This document shows positions 32,414-42,748 of a stretch of 64,000 nucleotides of DNA, one piece after another. The DNA is from Chaetoceros tenuissimus (lineage: Eukaryota; Bacillariophyta; Thalassiosirophyceae; Chaetocerotales; Chaetocerotaceae). The stretch spans positions 2,402,963 to 2,466,962 of the forward strand of contig BLLK01000038.1 of NCBI GenBank assembly GCA_021927905.1, read 5' to 3'. Position numbers and translations under genes: made by a program. The notes beneath the pieces were generated by a model that saw only the letters and a program-made list of their open reading frames with translations, had not been told where the DNA came from and did no database searches. The stretch's first letter is position 1. Each line of letters opens with the position of its first letter.

Positions 32414-33336
32414 CGTGGTGATGAATGTGTCTGCCAGCCAGATGATAGCACGGTTCTTATGCGACTATTATGCAGTGTATGAACTCTAGGGCGGAGAGAA
32501 GTCAAAGATGCGATTACTGCTCTAAGTAGCTAGTGGAAGGGTGGGTGGTGCTGCTGCCAGGTGAGAATGGTGAGAAGCTTGATCCGAATGTCATTATTTT
32601 ATTTATTTATTGGGCTTCAACTACATACCATACGTAGGTACGTACACAAGAAATATAAATGTGGCATTGCTTCGACCCGTTACTTGAAAAACGGTTCTCA
32701 GAAAATACGTCACTATGCGTCGAATATCTTTCATCTCATTCTTTCATGCAGTCTAAAACAAGATGATGACGCATCCCTTAAAGAAAAGGAAATTGCATGA
32801 TAGAACTAAATATAAAAACAAACAAAAGAGACTTTATGAGGTTGCCCTATGTTCTTTTTCGTACAATTACTTTAAATGCATATATGTAGATATTGTTGAA
32901 TCGTTTTCATTATCCAACAAAGTGGACAAGTGTTGCGATTTTCACTGAAATAGACATGTGTCAAGAAACTTAAATGGCCTATTTTACAGAATTTTACGAA
33001 TGCAAGCAATCTGATTGGAAAGAATATTTTGACATCATTCATTCATCAAACCACCTATCGATGCCTCACTAGTCCTCATGTTAACACAATTCAGAACCAC
33101 AAACCTTCTCCATTAAAAGTTCAAACAAGAACTGAATCAGCAAGCCTAATATAATTCGAGAGAAGCCATTGAAAGAACATATATTTCGTCAGTAGCATCA
33201 TCTTCATTTTGTCTCATTTTTCCAAAGAACATTGAAGAGAGAATAGTTTGAAATTCTCATCAGAATTTTATGTTTACAAATTGAATAAACACCAAACACA
33301 CAAGCAGCATAGTTCCCTCTTACTTATATTCGAGAT
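32414..33336. other. Divergent promoter, receptor and RING/GAF-like gene
   Basis: 923 bp between two divergent starts. AT-rich with short frames only. No coding exon, tRNA or clear repeat seen. Confidence 0.4.
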
Positions 33337-36024
33337 ATGAATGAACAAGCATATGCACGCACAGCATCAAACAGTACCATATCTTCATCAAACCACAGTA
33401 ATGGTCAAACAGATACGAGTACTGGAGCTGCTCTGCTAGAGAACACGATTACTAGTAGTAGTAGTGCAGAAAATATGAACAGCACTACTAGTACAAACAA
33501 CAACACTACTACATCTTATTCCTACAACAATGTTAGTGTCAACAGCAGTACTGCTTCATCTGTTAGTACCAGTGCTAGTAAAGATAAAACAGCTCAGCTC
33601 ATCAATCACATATGTAAGGGTTGTCAAGCAAAAGATTGCGATTTGGACTTGAGGCCTTGTGGTTGCTCAACTCATGTGGTGAGTGAATACGAAATACTAC
33701 ACATGTTTTGTCATAGTTCTCTCAACTCTTTACCAACATTCATATTTATTTTACTTATTTTATTCTTTCAGAGATGTCTGCCTACTTCATTTCTTACAAA
33801 TATTGGAAAAGCATCGACTACAGCTTGTCCATTTTGCAATCGAGAAATTTCAAGTGTTTACCTGTATCCTTTACACCTGGCTTATCTTCAAGAAGCAAGC
33901 ACACTCAATGCCGAAAAACAACGTGCTGATACGTCTTCTTCAGCCAATAAAAATAAAAACAAGAAAAGAGCTATGGAGGAAATGGATGCACAAGATCCAG
34001 CCTCAACTGCATCTGCATTGCCATACTTGATATGGACTCAAATGCAGAATGGTCCTAATTCTGTATCATTTGTTGAATCGGATAAACTTCATTTTCGTAC
34101 TGGAAGATGGAATGATTGTGAAACCAATTATGCAAACTTTTTGATTGAACTGTTTGAAAATGGAGCATTGCCTTTGCCGAACGGCATCAAATGCAATGAA
34201 TTTTTGAGGGATTTGCTCATGTGTCGAAGTAGCAGATTGACCAAGAAATACAAGAATGCAAAATTGAGTACTAGACTATTCACCGCGAATGACTATCCTT
34301 TGGATATGATTCGAAACAAACACCTTGTACATATTCAAGAATTGTTTCTAGCCAAAACGTCCGCAGTGACTGGTCTTATTTTGCGGTTCAACATGAGTCT
34401 CATGTGGAGAAGATATTTCAATGAAGTATTCAACAATATCAATTCCAAGTTGCAGGTAGTATCACAGGACTGGTATGAAAGTGTGGATGAATTGGAAACC
34501 ATTAGTGCTGAGTACGAACAAAAGGTTCGACAAGTGCGACGTCGCAAAATGGAGACTGCACTTAAATGTGACTCCAAAGGTTTCGCCAACCACGATGAAG
34601 CGGGCATCTTTCTCAAAGTGTCACAAGCTCCATCTCGGCCACCTACTGCACCTATTCCTCTTGCCCCGCAATCGTTGGAGACTGTAGCAAATCGCGTCCC
34701 TTCTGGTGTCGTGAGTGAAACATCCGAATTTGATATACCTCCTCTATCTCCAATGGTGCCTTATCATGAGCAGGCACAGATGCAAATCCAAGGTAAAGAT
34801 GGCATTTTTGACTTCATCAGTCCTCTCACTAATGATAAGCATGCAGAGGATGATAATGAAGGAGCACAAATCGATTGGGATGACCTAGATATAGCTTTAG
34901 GTCTTGATGATACTGACAACTATAGTCATTCAAGTGGTGAATCATTCAATACTTACTACCTCACCCATGTAATGGCGCTCGTAAAGCAGCATGGTTTGCC
35001 CTTCCAGTATTGCGATATGTGGGCACCTTCACAAGTAATTACCGAACAAAGAAAGAATGGTGCTGAACACTTTTTGTACTTGACACATCACGGAGATGCT
35101 CTTTTACCTGGTCAGCCACCTTCTCTCCAATTACAATTGAAAGAGTTTGGAGTTTACTCTAGAAACTTCTTGTTCAAAGGTTCTGCTGGTATGCCTGGTC
35201 GTGTTTTCTCGTCTAGTGAAGCTAGTTGGGAAAGAAATGTACAGAATGCACCTGAACAGCATTTTAAGCGAGTTGGAGGCGCGAGAATGAGCAACATTAA
35301 TACTGTCATTGGTGTTCCTGTTTCCCATTCAAAGCTTGGTACTGTTGTTGTGGCATTTTACAGTATTCAAGATGTCGAAGAAAGTCATGAGATAATGGAG
35401 AAACTTGTCCATATATGCAGCAGTGTAGGCGTTGAAGATGATAGATCTAGGTCCACATCAATTTCAGCTGAGTCCATGCATTCTGTCAATTTTGCACCTA
35501 AGCCGTTTCCTACAGAGGTTTTCTCTTCGAACGAAATTACTCAACTCATCAATATCCTCTCTGCACATATTCCTGTTGATGATAGTAAAGCAAAAGAATC
35601 ACCTCAGTTCTACGCTCCTATTGAAAGCTTTGTATCTTTACGATTGCTTTTGCTCAAACCATATACCTCGTACAGCAAAAGCGAAAGAGAGCTTCTTCAG
35701 GTTTTACGACAAAGTTGGCTTGGATATGTTTGCCAAAAGTTTGATGGAGAGGATATTGCCAATAGGATTGTTAGGGAGTATGTCTTCCTTGGCAAAACTT
35801 ATTCGTCATCCACAAACAAAGCATCAAGACCAGCATCAAATGTACCTTGGAGAGATATGGCTCATGTCGACTATGAACATGTTTCACAATCTGCTTACTC
35901 TTCATTTGATGCACCAAGTCATGAATACAGTATTCCTAATGCACAAAGTGGTGAAAGTCATGACTCTAGTATGAACCTATTGTTTGACCCGAAGATTGAA
36001 GAAAGTGCTCTAGAGGAGTGGTGA
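33337..36024 (+). CDS. RING-like zinc finger plus GAF-like domain protein
   Basis: Model: exon 33337-33678, intron 33679-33771 (GTGAGT...CAG), exon 33772-36024; 2,595 nt, 864 aa. After a Ser/Thr/Asn-rich start, residues 93-136 form a RING-like set: C93-x2-C96, C101, C108-x-C110-x2-H113-x2-C116, C133-x2-C136; splicing joins the two halves. Residues about 505-670 resemble a GAF sensor domain: YCDMWAP, GVYSRNFLFKGSAGMPGRVF and TVIGVPVSHSKLGTVVVAFY. The GAF-like block is of the kind seen in plant NIN-like and other ligand-binding regulators. No kinase or DNA-binding domain is visible. It may be a sensory ubiquitin ligase or signalling adaptor; the function is inference. Confidence 0.72.
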   Translation: MNEQAYARTASNSTISSSNHSNGQTDTSTGAALLENTITSSSSAENMNSTTSTNNNTTTSYSYNNVSVNSSTASSVSTSASKDKTAQLINHICKGCQAKDCDLDLRPCGCSTHVVSEYEILHMFCHSSLNSLPTFIFILLILFFQRCLPTSFLTNIGKASTTACPFCNREISSVYLYPLHLAYLQEASTLNAEKQRADTSSSANKNKNKKRAMEEMDAQDPASTASALPYLIWTQMQNGPNSVSFVESDKLHFRTGRWNDCETNYANFLIELFENGALPLPNGIKCNEFLRDLLMCRSSRLTKKYKNAKLSTRLFTANDYPLDMIRNKHLVHIQELFLAKTSAVTGLILRFNMSLMWRRYFNEVFNNINSKLQVVSQDWYESVDELETISAEYEQKVRQVRRRKMETALKCDSKGFANHDEAGIFLKVSQAPSRPPTAPIPLAPQSLETVANRVPSGVVSETSEFDIPPLSPMVPYHEQAQMQIQGKDGIFDFISPLTNDKHAEDDNEGAQIDWDDLDIALGLDDTDNYSHSSGESFNTYYLTHVMALVKQHGLPFQYCDMWAPSQVITEQRKNGAEHFLYLTHHGDALLPGQPPSLQLQLKEFGVYSRNFLFKGSAGMPGRVFSSSEASWERNVQNAPEQHFKRVGGARMSNINTVIGVPVSHSKLGTVVVAFYSIQDVEESHEIMEKLVHICSSVGVEDDRSRSTSISAESMHSVNFAPKPFPTEVFSSNEITQLINILSAHIPVDDSKAKESPQFYAPIESFVSLRLLLLKPYTSYSKSERELLQVLRQSWLGYVCQKFDGEDIANRIVREYVFLGKTYSSSTNKASRPASNVPWRDMAHVDYEHVSQSAYSSFDAPSHEYSIPNAQSGESHDSSMNLLFDPKIEESALEEW

Positions 36025-36547
36025 GGAATAAAACAGTGCGTATATGTATAAAATATTTGCACATATTGAGCTTCATATTTTCGGTGTGGGGGAGAATGAA
36101 AGAGAGGAGAACTCTTATGATCTATTATTGAATTCAATTTTAAGTTGTGACAATTTTGAATAAAGACACAAATTTAATCATAATATACATAATTGAACTT
36201 ATTCGAAATAAACTTTTGATACTTAGAGAAGAGTACTTTGACATACTCGTATATATATTCAAAGTCTATAAAATTAAGTTGATTGTATCTGGAGTAGCCC
36301 CTCAATCATTTAGGTATCTCTTAACATAATTGAGAGTGTGAACGATTCCCCTTTGTTATTCCATAAAAGATGTAAAGTTCAAAATTTGTATCTTGAAAAG
36401 ACTGCCTTTCAAGAGAGATCAAACAAAGTCGAATCGTGGGTTTGGCGCTACAAGTTGGCGCGAGATACTCAACCGGAGTTGCGACTATGATAAAAAGTAG
36501 ATCTGTCCAAAGAAATCAATCAAAAGAATAGGCTAGTTACCTCAACC
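36025..36547. promoter_or_regulatory. Intergenic with two E2F-like sites
   Basis: The sequence before the ATG at 36548 holds TTTGGCGC (36441-36448) and TTGGCGCG (36455-36462), 14 bp apart in the same direction and about 90-110 bp upstream of the start. TTTSSCGC is the E2F/DP consensus, often found before S-phase genes. The rest is AT-rich 3' flank of the RING/GAF gene. Confidence 0.5.
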
Positions 36548-37207
36548 ATGGATCCTTCTTTTTTTGGAATTACTGACAGTGTATCACTCATGAAGCAAAG
36601 AAAAGAAAACAAAGACAGAAGATTGGCACTGTGGCGTGCTGCCCGTCGTGAAGATTATTTTGAGGATAGCTATGATAGTATGTATTCCTACACCTCTAAC
36701 CATGGTGCCTTTCACACCCCTATCAGATGTGAGAATAGTGTTTCTGTCCGATCTCCGGAAAAGAAAGCATTCCATAAGAATGAATACGACAAGTATCATA
36801 TTCCTCCTGGGGATGACACCTCCATGTTTGCTTCCAGTCATGGAGGGTATGCCAGCCCGATGAGACCTAACATTGAAAGAAAGATTGATTTCAATGATGC
36901 AAAGATTGATAATCAACTCAAAGGAGTGAGAAAGATGCAGCCTCTGCAGCCTATCCCGAGGGAGATCGAGGTGAACATGGACTCGAGGTCTATTGGAATT
37001 CCCCGAAAAAATAAAGGAGATGAAGAACAGATTAAACCTCTCCAAACTCATGCATTATTTGATGATTCGAACAATTCTTCTGATTCTTCACACATGAATA
37101 TTGTATCAAATGAGAAAACCAATCCAATTTTCTCGTGTCTTAAGAAGAAGAAGAGAAAGGTAGATCACGATTTCTTGCCTTTTGGAAGAGATATTGACCT
37201 CGAATAG
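36548..37207 (+). CDS. Unknown 219-residue protein, possibly cell-cycle regulated
   Basis: Single exon, 219 aa; not recognised. The N-terminus is charged and helical (LMKQRKENKDRRLALWRAAR). The middle has repeated short motifs S-x-H-G-[AG]-[FY]-x-[TS]-P-[IM]-R (YTSNHGAFHTPIR; ASSHGGYASPMR), which look like paired docking or phosphorylation elements. The C-terminus has a basic cluster (CLKKKKRKVDHD) that fits a nuclear signal. No membrane segment. Two E2F-like sites upstream suggest expression at S phase, so a role in replication or cytokinesis is possible, but that is inference only. Confidence 0.6.
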   Translation: MDPSFFGITDSVSLMKQRKENKDRRLALWRAARREDYFEDSYDSMYSYTSNHGAFHTPIRCENSVSVRSPEKKAFHKNEYDKYHIPPGDDTSMFASSHGGYASPMRPNIERKIDFNDAKIDNQLKGVRKMQPLQPIPREIEVNMDSRSIGIPRKNKGDEEQIKPLQTHALFDDSNNSSDSSHMNIVSNEKTNPIFSCLKKKKRKVDHDFLPFGRDIDLE

Positions 37208-37553
37208 GGTCAGCACTTCCTACATTTTTGCAAATAATGAGGAGGAATCGAAGATGAAAAGGATGAATACGTATCTATTTGTAAAAGTATTCACTACATA
37301 CATGTAACACGTACCTCAAGCAAAGCTATTCGAATCGCTTGCTTTCAAAAACAAAAACGAAATGTGTGACCTACATACTCTTGTATGTCTCTGTAAACAT
37401 TCGAAAGTCTTAACTTGGAGTGGAAAGTAATGAACTCCATTTATATACCCCATGTAATAAATAGAAATACAACTACAAATAACATGTCAATCAATATTTA
37501 TCTCTTTTAAGCATAAGCATGTTATATAAATGCAGCAAGTCTTGATAGCAAAT
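37208..37553. other. Convergent 3' flanks
   Basis: Shared 3' region of the unknown gene and adenylosuccinate synthetase. AT-rich; nothing else seen. Confidence 0.4.
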
Positions 37554-39689
37554 TTACTTCAAGTCCCAACCCTCACCACGATCTATCTGCTCATCTCTCC
37601 CTGCTCCAACTCCGATCCATCTAACTGGAACTCCAAGTAGTTCTTGAACACGCAAGACATATTTTTGAGCAGCAGGAGGAAGATCCTCAAACTTTTTACA
37701 TTTGCTAATGTCTTCTGTCCATCCCTCCATTATTTCGTACTCTACCTCTGCAGCACTATATGACTTGAGACATGCAGGCATCGACTTGAGGTACTTTCCA
37801 TTGTATTTGTAAGCAACTCCAATCTTAATTTTATCAAGTCCAGTCAAAACATCAAGCTTGGTAAGGTTCACAGCGGTAAACCCATTGATAAGAACGGAAT
37901 ATTGCATTTGTGGGATATCCAACCATCCACATCTACGCTGTCTTCCCGTTGTAGTTCCAAATTCAGCTCCAACAGTTCCAAGGTGATGTCCAATGGAATC
38001 TGGTCCGTCTGGGATTTGTTCGGTAGGGAAAGGACCTTCACCAACACGAGTACAGTATGCCTTGACAGTTCCATAGATTCCCGATACTTTGTTTGGACTC
38101 ACTCCAAGACCAGTCAAAACGGATCCAATGGATGGGTTGGAAGAAGTAACATATGGATAAGTTCCGAAATCAATATCAAGCATGGTAGCATTTGCTCCTT
38201 CTACCAAAATCTTTTGTCCATTATGGTATGCCTCATTGGTATATTGAATGGTATCCACAGTCATGTCCCCTACTCTCTCAGCAATGGATTTGTAGAAAGC
38301 AAGTTGTTCCTCAATATCAATTTCAAGTCCAGGGTAAGCCATCATGGTAGCTTCTGCAAGGGATCTAAATCTCTCTTCAAAGTATTCAAAGTTTTGAAGG
38401 TCCCCAATACGGATTCCATTTCTGGAGATTTTGGAAGCATAAGCTGGACCAATTCCCTTTTTGGTGGTTCCAATTTTGTTACGTCCAAGTTTCGATTCTG
38501 CCATACCATCTACTTCTTGATGAAAGTCAAATACCATGTGAGCACGATCCGACATGAGCACACGTCCTTTGTAGTCGACTCCCATGTTGGCAAGGTTATC
38601 CAATTCATTCAAGAAGGAAGGTAAGTGAATGACGACTCCATTTCCAATGACACAGGTAGCATCTGGGTTCAAAACACCAGAGGGAAGAAGATGGAATTTA
38701 TATTTCTTTCCATCTACTACAATGGTATGTCCCGCATTCGATCCTCCAGCGACACGTGCACAAACATCGTATTCTTGTGATAGAATATCAACAAGTTTTC
38801 CTTTTCCTTCATCTCCCCATTGTCCTCCTAGTACAACATCAATTCCAGACTTTGCTTTGGAGTTGGATGATGGTGCAACGTATGCTTCCGCTTTTTTGAT
38901 GGAGTTTTTAGAATCTTGTACAGTTCCAAGTGTCTTTTCAATGGAGTTCACTCTATCTGCGATTTCTTTGAGTTGATCCACGACGGTAGGGTTTTCACAG
39001 GATGCCACTGCTGATTCCTCTTTGGAAGTCATGAGTGATGACTGTTGTTGAGGAGTAGGAGGGGAAGAAAGAAAGAAAGAAAGGAGGTGAGTAAGAGAAA
39101 ATGAGAAAGAATGAAGAAAGGAATCAAAATTTGGACATGGATTCGAGACAAGTAATGCATGACTTTGACAATAAACATGTTTGAAATTTGGGCATGGATT
39201 CGAGACCAGTAGAAAAGCTTTGCTGTTTGCATATAATAAATGAGTCCTTCGTCCAATCGTCCAAGTTTCAAAAAAGTCATTCTGTTTGAATAATCGAGTT
39301 TTCCTTTTCACATTACTCTCATGTCAGACCGTCTGCAAAGTAAATGTTTCTTCCTATGGTTGTTCCGAAGTTATAGTTTATAAAGGCATCGTTCGGTCTA
39401 CATGCATCTGCTGTATTGTATGTATGCATCTCAAAGACAAATTCTCAGTGACTTATAAAGACCATATTGAAGTTGCCTTTCATCAAGATGAGATACATTG
39501 ATTGCAGCATCAAATGTTATCATAGCCATGACAGTCTCTTCAAGCAAGTCCATGCCTCATTTGATATCCATGTCTAATTCTATACATCAATTGACAGTAG
39601 TAATGATAAATACTTACGATAGTGAATCCAGAAGCAGCCGAAGCTGCAACCACAGCTGCTTGAGATTGCTTCGAGAGAAGTCTAAACAT
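37554..39689 (-). CDS. purA/ADSS: Adenylosuccinate synthetase
   Basis: Model: exon 39689-39618, intron 39617-39042, exon 39041-37554; 1,560 nt, 519 aa. The core is unmistakable: the GTP/IMP-binding loop GGQWGDEGKGK (96-106), GGSNAGHT, GTTKKGIGPAYASK, VEGANATMLD, GTYPYVTSSNPS and TTGRQRRCGWLD. The enzyme joins IMP and aspartate with GTP in the first step to AMP. The 24-residue first exon (MFRLLSKQSQAAVVAASAAS) is basic and Ala/Ser-rich, like a mitochondrial or plastid presequence, and joins in phase 0. Starting instead at the ATG in exon 2 (about 39031) would give a cytosolic form. A coiled region VDQLKEIADRVNSIEKTLG precedes the core and is not usual for the family. Divergent from the LHC gene. 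Confidence 0.93.
39129..39211 (-). repeat. Short direct repeat in the ADSS intron
   Basis: Two copies of a roughly 25-bp unit reading ATTTGG[AG]CATGGATTCGAG on the plus strand begin at about 39129 and 39186 inside the 576-bp intron. No known element recognised. Confidence 0.6.
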
Positions 39690-40308
39690 TTTATTGATTC
39701 TAATATTTGAAGAGAGAGAAAGAAAGAGAGTTAGTTAGTCAATGAATGAATAGTTGGAAAAGAATTAGAAATTAAAAATCATTCAATAAAAAGAGAGACT
39801 CCTCTTGAAAGTCATCAATTATCGATCATCTCTCAAAAGATTTCTTGATCCATCTTCAAGCTACAAGAATCGTCTCTCTTCATTCACTTTACAAGATGAC
39901 ACTTACATTGAATCAAAAAGAAAAGAAATTCAAACTCAAGAATTGAATTCAAGCAAGTCAATTACTTTCTTTTCTTGAATTAATCAAGTCCTATTCAATA
40001 CAAAGCAAGCACTCATTCAACGCTTCTTCCATCTCAATCTTTCTTACCAACCAGTTGAGATCTTCACTTGCAGCCTCAGATATTTGGATGGCCAACAAAA
40101 ATTGCGCGAAATAAATGGCCTCTTTTTGAAAAGGGGGTTACATATACTGTATATCCCACCCCTTATAAAGATACGCAAGGATAGGTTCAATAATCGTCAC
40201 AACACACGAGAGCCTAACTGCTGTAATTGTTTGTAGTAGAATACAGTAGAGGTCTATCTTCATCATCAACATCTCTTATCACTCGATATACTAATTCAAA
40301 TTTCTAAA
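39690..40308. promoter_or_regulatory. Divergent promoter, ADSS and LHC
   Basis: 619 bp between divergent starts. A TATAAA lies at 40164-40169, about 140 bp before the LHC ATG, with a preceding C-rich stretch; it is a plausible core promoter for the highly expressed LHC gene. GA-rich tracts lie near 39715-39735 on the ADSS side. No other motif supported. Confidence 0.4.
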
Positions 40309-41697
40309 ATGGTCAAGATTGCTTCCGTACTTGCTCTTGCTTCTTCTGCTGCTGCTTTTGCACCAAGTGCTAAGGTACGAATACTAGAATTGGAGAGGGA
40401 GATTGATAGGAGAGAGATAGGAGAGATGTTAGAGAATCATAGAGAGAGATGCAACTGATGATAGATCTGAGAAAAGAGAGAAAGACAGAGACACTACAGA
40501 GTAAAAGAGGAACTTTTAGAAAACACAACAATTACAGTCATACTATACACAGAGAGAGTGCAGAGACATAATAGAATGAATCGCATTCGAGGCATCGAGA
40601 GAATCTTTGAAAGGAACGCTTTCTCAATCAGATAGCATGATTAACGCATGGATCGAGTACTAGTTAAGACTAGGTATCAAGAGTCAAGAATAGTAAAGAT
40701 TCAAACAGACAGAAAAGAGACGAGGACGTCAGAAAGAAGAAAGATTTGAAATGAAAACAGTTGCGAGTTCAAGAGTCAATGAAAGGAAATGTAATACCTC
40801 GCAAACTGCAATTAGGGTTAGTGTGGCTAGACAGAGAGATAATAGTCGGTGATATATCATTGCGAATTTCATGGTCGATGTAGAAGGAAAGCACTATGCA
40901 TGTTTCATATGTTTTCACTTTCATTGGTTCGATAGAAAAGCATGCTCACAATTACGATGTATTCTTTGCTTCCAAGTCTCTGCGGTTTACTGATGGTCTA
41001 GATTCATCTCTCTCTCTCTCTATTTGGTGGCTGAAATAGATACATAGCCTCTCTCTTTCCATCTCCATCTCTCTTGGATCTTCATCTCTTCAAGACTATT
41101 ACAATATTTTGATTTGCATTCATGGACTCACACATTCACCTTTACACTTTTTTATTACAGCCAGCATCCACTACTGCACTTAATGCAGACATGTCCAAGT
41201 CACTTCCATTCGTTGTTGCACCAACCAACACTGCTGGATACGTAGGAGATGTAGGATTCGACCCACTCGGATTCTCTGATAACTTTGACATGAAATGGCT
41301 TCGTGAAGCTGAAATCAAGCACGGACGTTCTTCCATGCTTGCATGTCTTGGATTCGTTGCACAGCAATACTTGACTCTTCCAGGATACACCCATGTGGAT
41401 GACTCTAACCTTGCACCACAAGCTGTTGGAGCTTCTGCTATGCTTCAAATTGTTATGTGGATGGGAGTACTCGAGTTCTGGACCAACAAGGGAAATGTTA
41501 CCATGGAAACCATGTTCTCTGACCCTGCTAGAGTTCCAGGAGACCTTGGATTCGACCCTATGGGACTCTCTGTTGGAAAGTCTCAGGAAGAAAAGGATGC
41601 AATGGCACTTAAGGAAATCAAGAATGGACGTCTTGCTATGCTCGCTATTGGAGGTATGATTCACCATAACTGGATCACTGGAGAGCCACTTTTCTAA
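40309..41697 (+). CDS. Fucoxanthin-chlorophyll a/c light-harvesting protein
   Basis: Model: exon 40309-40374, intron 40375-41160 (786 bp), exon 41161-41697; 603 nt, 200 aa. Exon 1 encodes the bipartite plastid presequence, with the A-F-A-P cleavage motif (ASSAAAFAPSA) right before the splice. The mature protein has the LHC fold with three membrane helices: helix 1 LREAEIKHGRSSMLACLGFV, a middle helix (AMLQIVMWMGVLEFW) and helix 3 LKEIKNGRLAMLAIGGMIHH, both chlorophyll-binding E-x2-x-GR motifs intact, and two GD-x-GFDP[LM]G N-terminal signatures. It binds chlorophyll a/c and fucoxanthin in the thylakoid. The subfamily (Lhcf, Lhcr, Lhcx) is left open. The length is normal. Confidence 0.95.
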
Positions 41698-42748
41698 ACT
41701 CGTTGTAGGGAATAAGTGACTTATTTAGAGAAATAAAAGTGATGCAGCATTGAATATAAATGTTGGCATTCACTGACATACACTGCATATGGCATGAATT
41801 TTTTTGGTGGAATATTACATGGTTCATGCTTTCTTTGGAATTGCCATGCAAGAAAAATGACTTTTTACTATAGTCTATAATTTACTAGTCATTATGGTTA
41901 GGTTCTAGATATATTGGTGTGTATGCGAATGTGTGATATCTTGTTACGTTGATGTTGACACTTGATGAAACAAGTGGACAATGTAGTCATGACCGTATTG
42001 AGTTGCGTACTCAACACGAGACATCATAGTATCTTTCAACAGAGAAGATAAAGATGCAAAATCGAGTTCAAGTATATTATAGATACCTTGAAATGCACAT
42101 TCTTGTGCACTTTGAAGTAAATAGCTAGGATGCACCAGTGCTTTTACTTCAATGAATGGCGTTTGAAATGTTTTTGTTTTTGTCGTATGCATATGTAAAA
42201 TTTAGATAGCAATTGGAGTTCATACCTAATGATCGACACGATAAGCTTTCTAGCAAAAATAAAATATTAAGTATACATTTCCACTTCAAGATGTAATTTC
42301 GGCAAGAGCTATTCTTCCATTCATTATTGTCATTGGAAATACATACGAAATTAGTAACTTGAAATTGATATTTCTCAATCTATAGACCTTTGTTCAGATT
42401 TTTTATTTCCATAGACCTTACCTTCAAGATTAAATGATGTAAATATGTTCTCAGTTTGACTCTTAGACCATCTTTTATTTTCAACTAGGATACCGATTTT
42501 ATGTCCATCTAGAATTGTGAGCATTTATCAAGCTGGTACTTCTTTTGCGACAATCTTATGTATTTTATAGACGTCGCTGACACATATCAAAAATTCTCAT
42601 TTTTGTGTGGCGCACTTCCGATCTCCTCTCAACGCCACGCAGCACTTATTACACATATCTTATCTATTTCATTGCATTGCATACTTTCTAATCACTGCCT
42701 TAGTCTAGTCTGGTTCAATCTAAACTAGATATCATAGGTACAATAAAA
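41698..42748. other. Intergenic, with a possible small split gene
   Basis: Between the LHC gene and the coiled-coil gene. Apart from the minus-strand candidate at 41944-42524 (listed separately) I see no coding sequence. The right end is the promoter and 5' UTR of the gene at 42749. Confidence 0.4.
41944..42524 (-). CDS. Possible small two-exon gene, unknown
   Basis: Weak model: exon 42524-42422 beginning MLTILDGHKIGILVENKRWS and ending at a good donor (GAAG|GTAAGG), and a final exon of about 65 codons ending at 41944 (KALVHPSYLLQSAQECAFQG onwards). The phases would be compatible if the acceptor is the AAG near 42150, which is poor. The composition looks protein-like and the frame is clean, but there is no recognised domain. 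It could also be a pseudogene remnant or chance. Confidence 0.3.

Noticed and set aside
39129-39211. Repeat with TCGAATCC on the minus strand considered as a tRNA-derived SINE
   Set aside because: Only about 25 bp are repeated, with no A box, tail or target-site duplication.
41200-41667. 155-codon antisense frame over the LHC gene
   Set aside because: Shadow of a strongly biased, conserved coding region.
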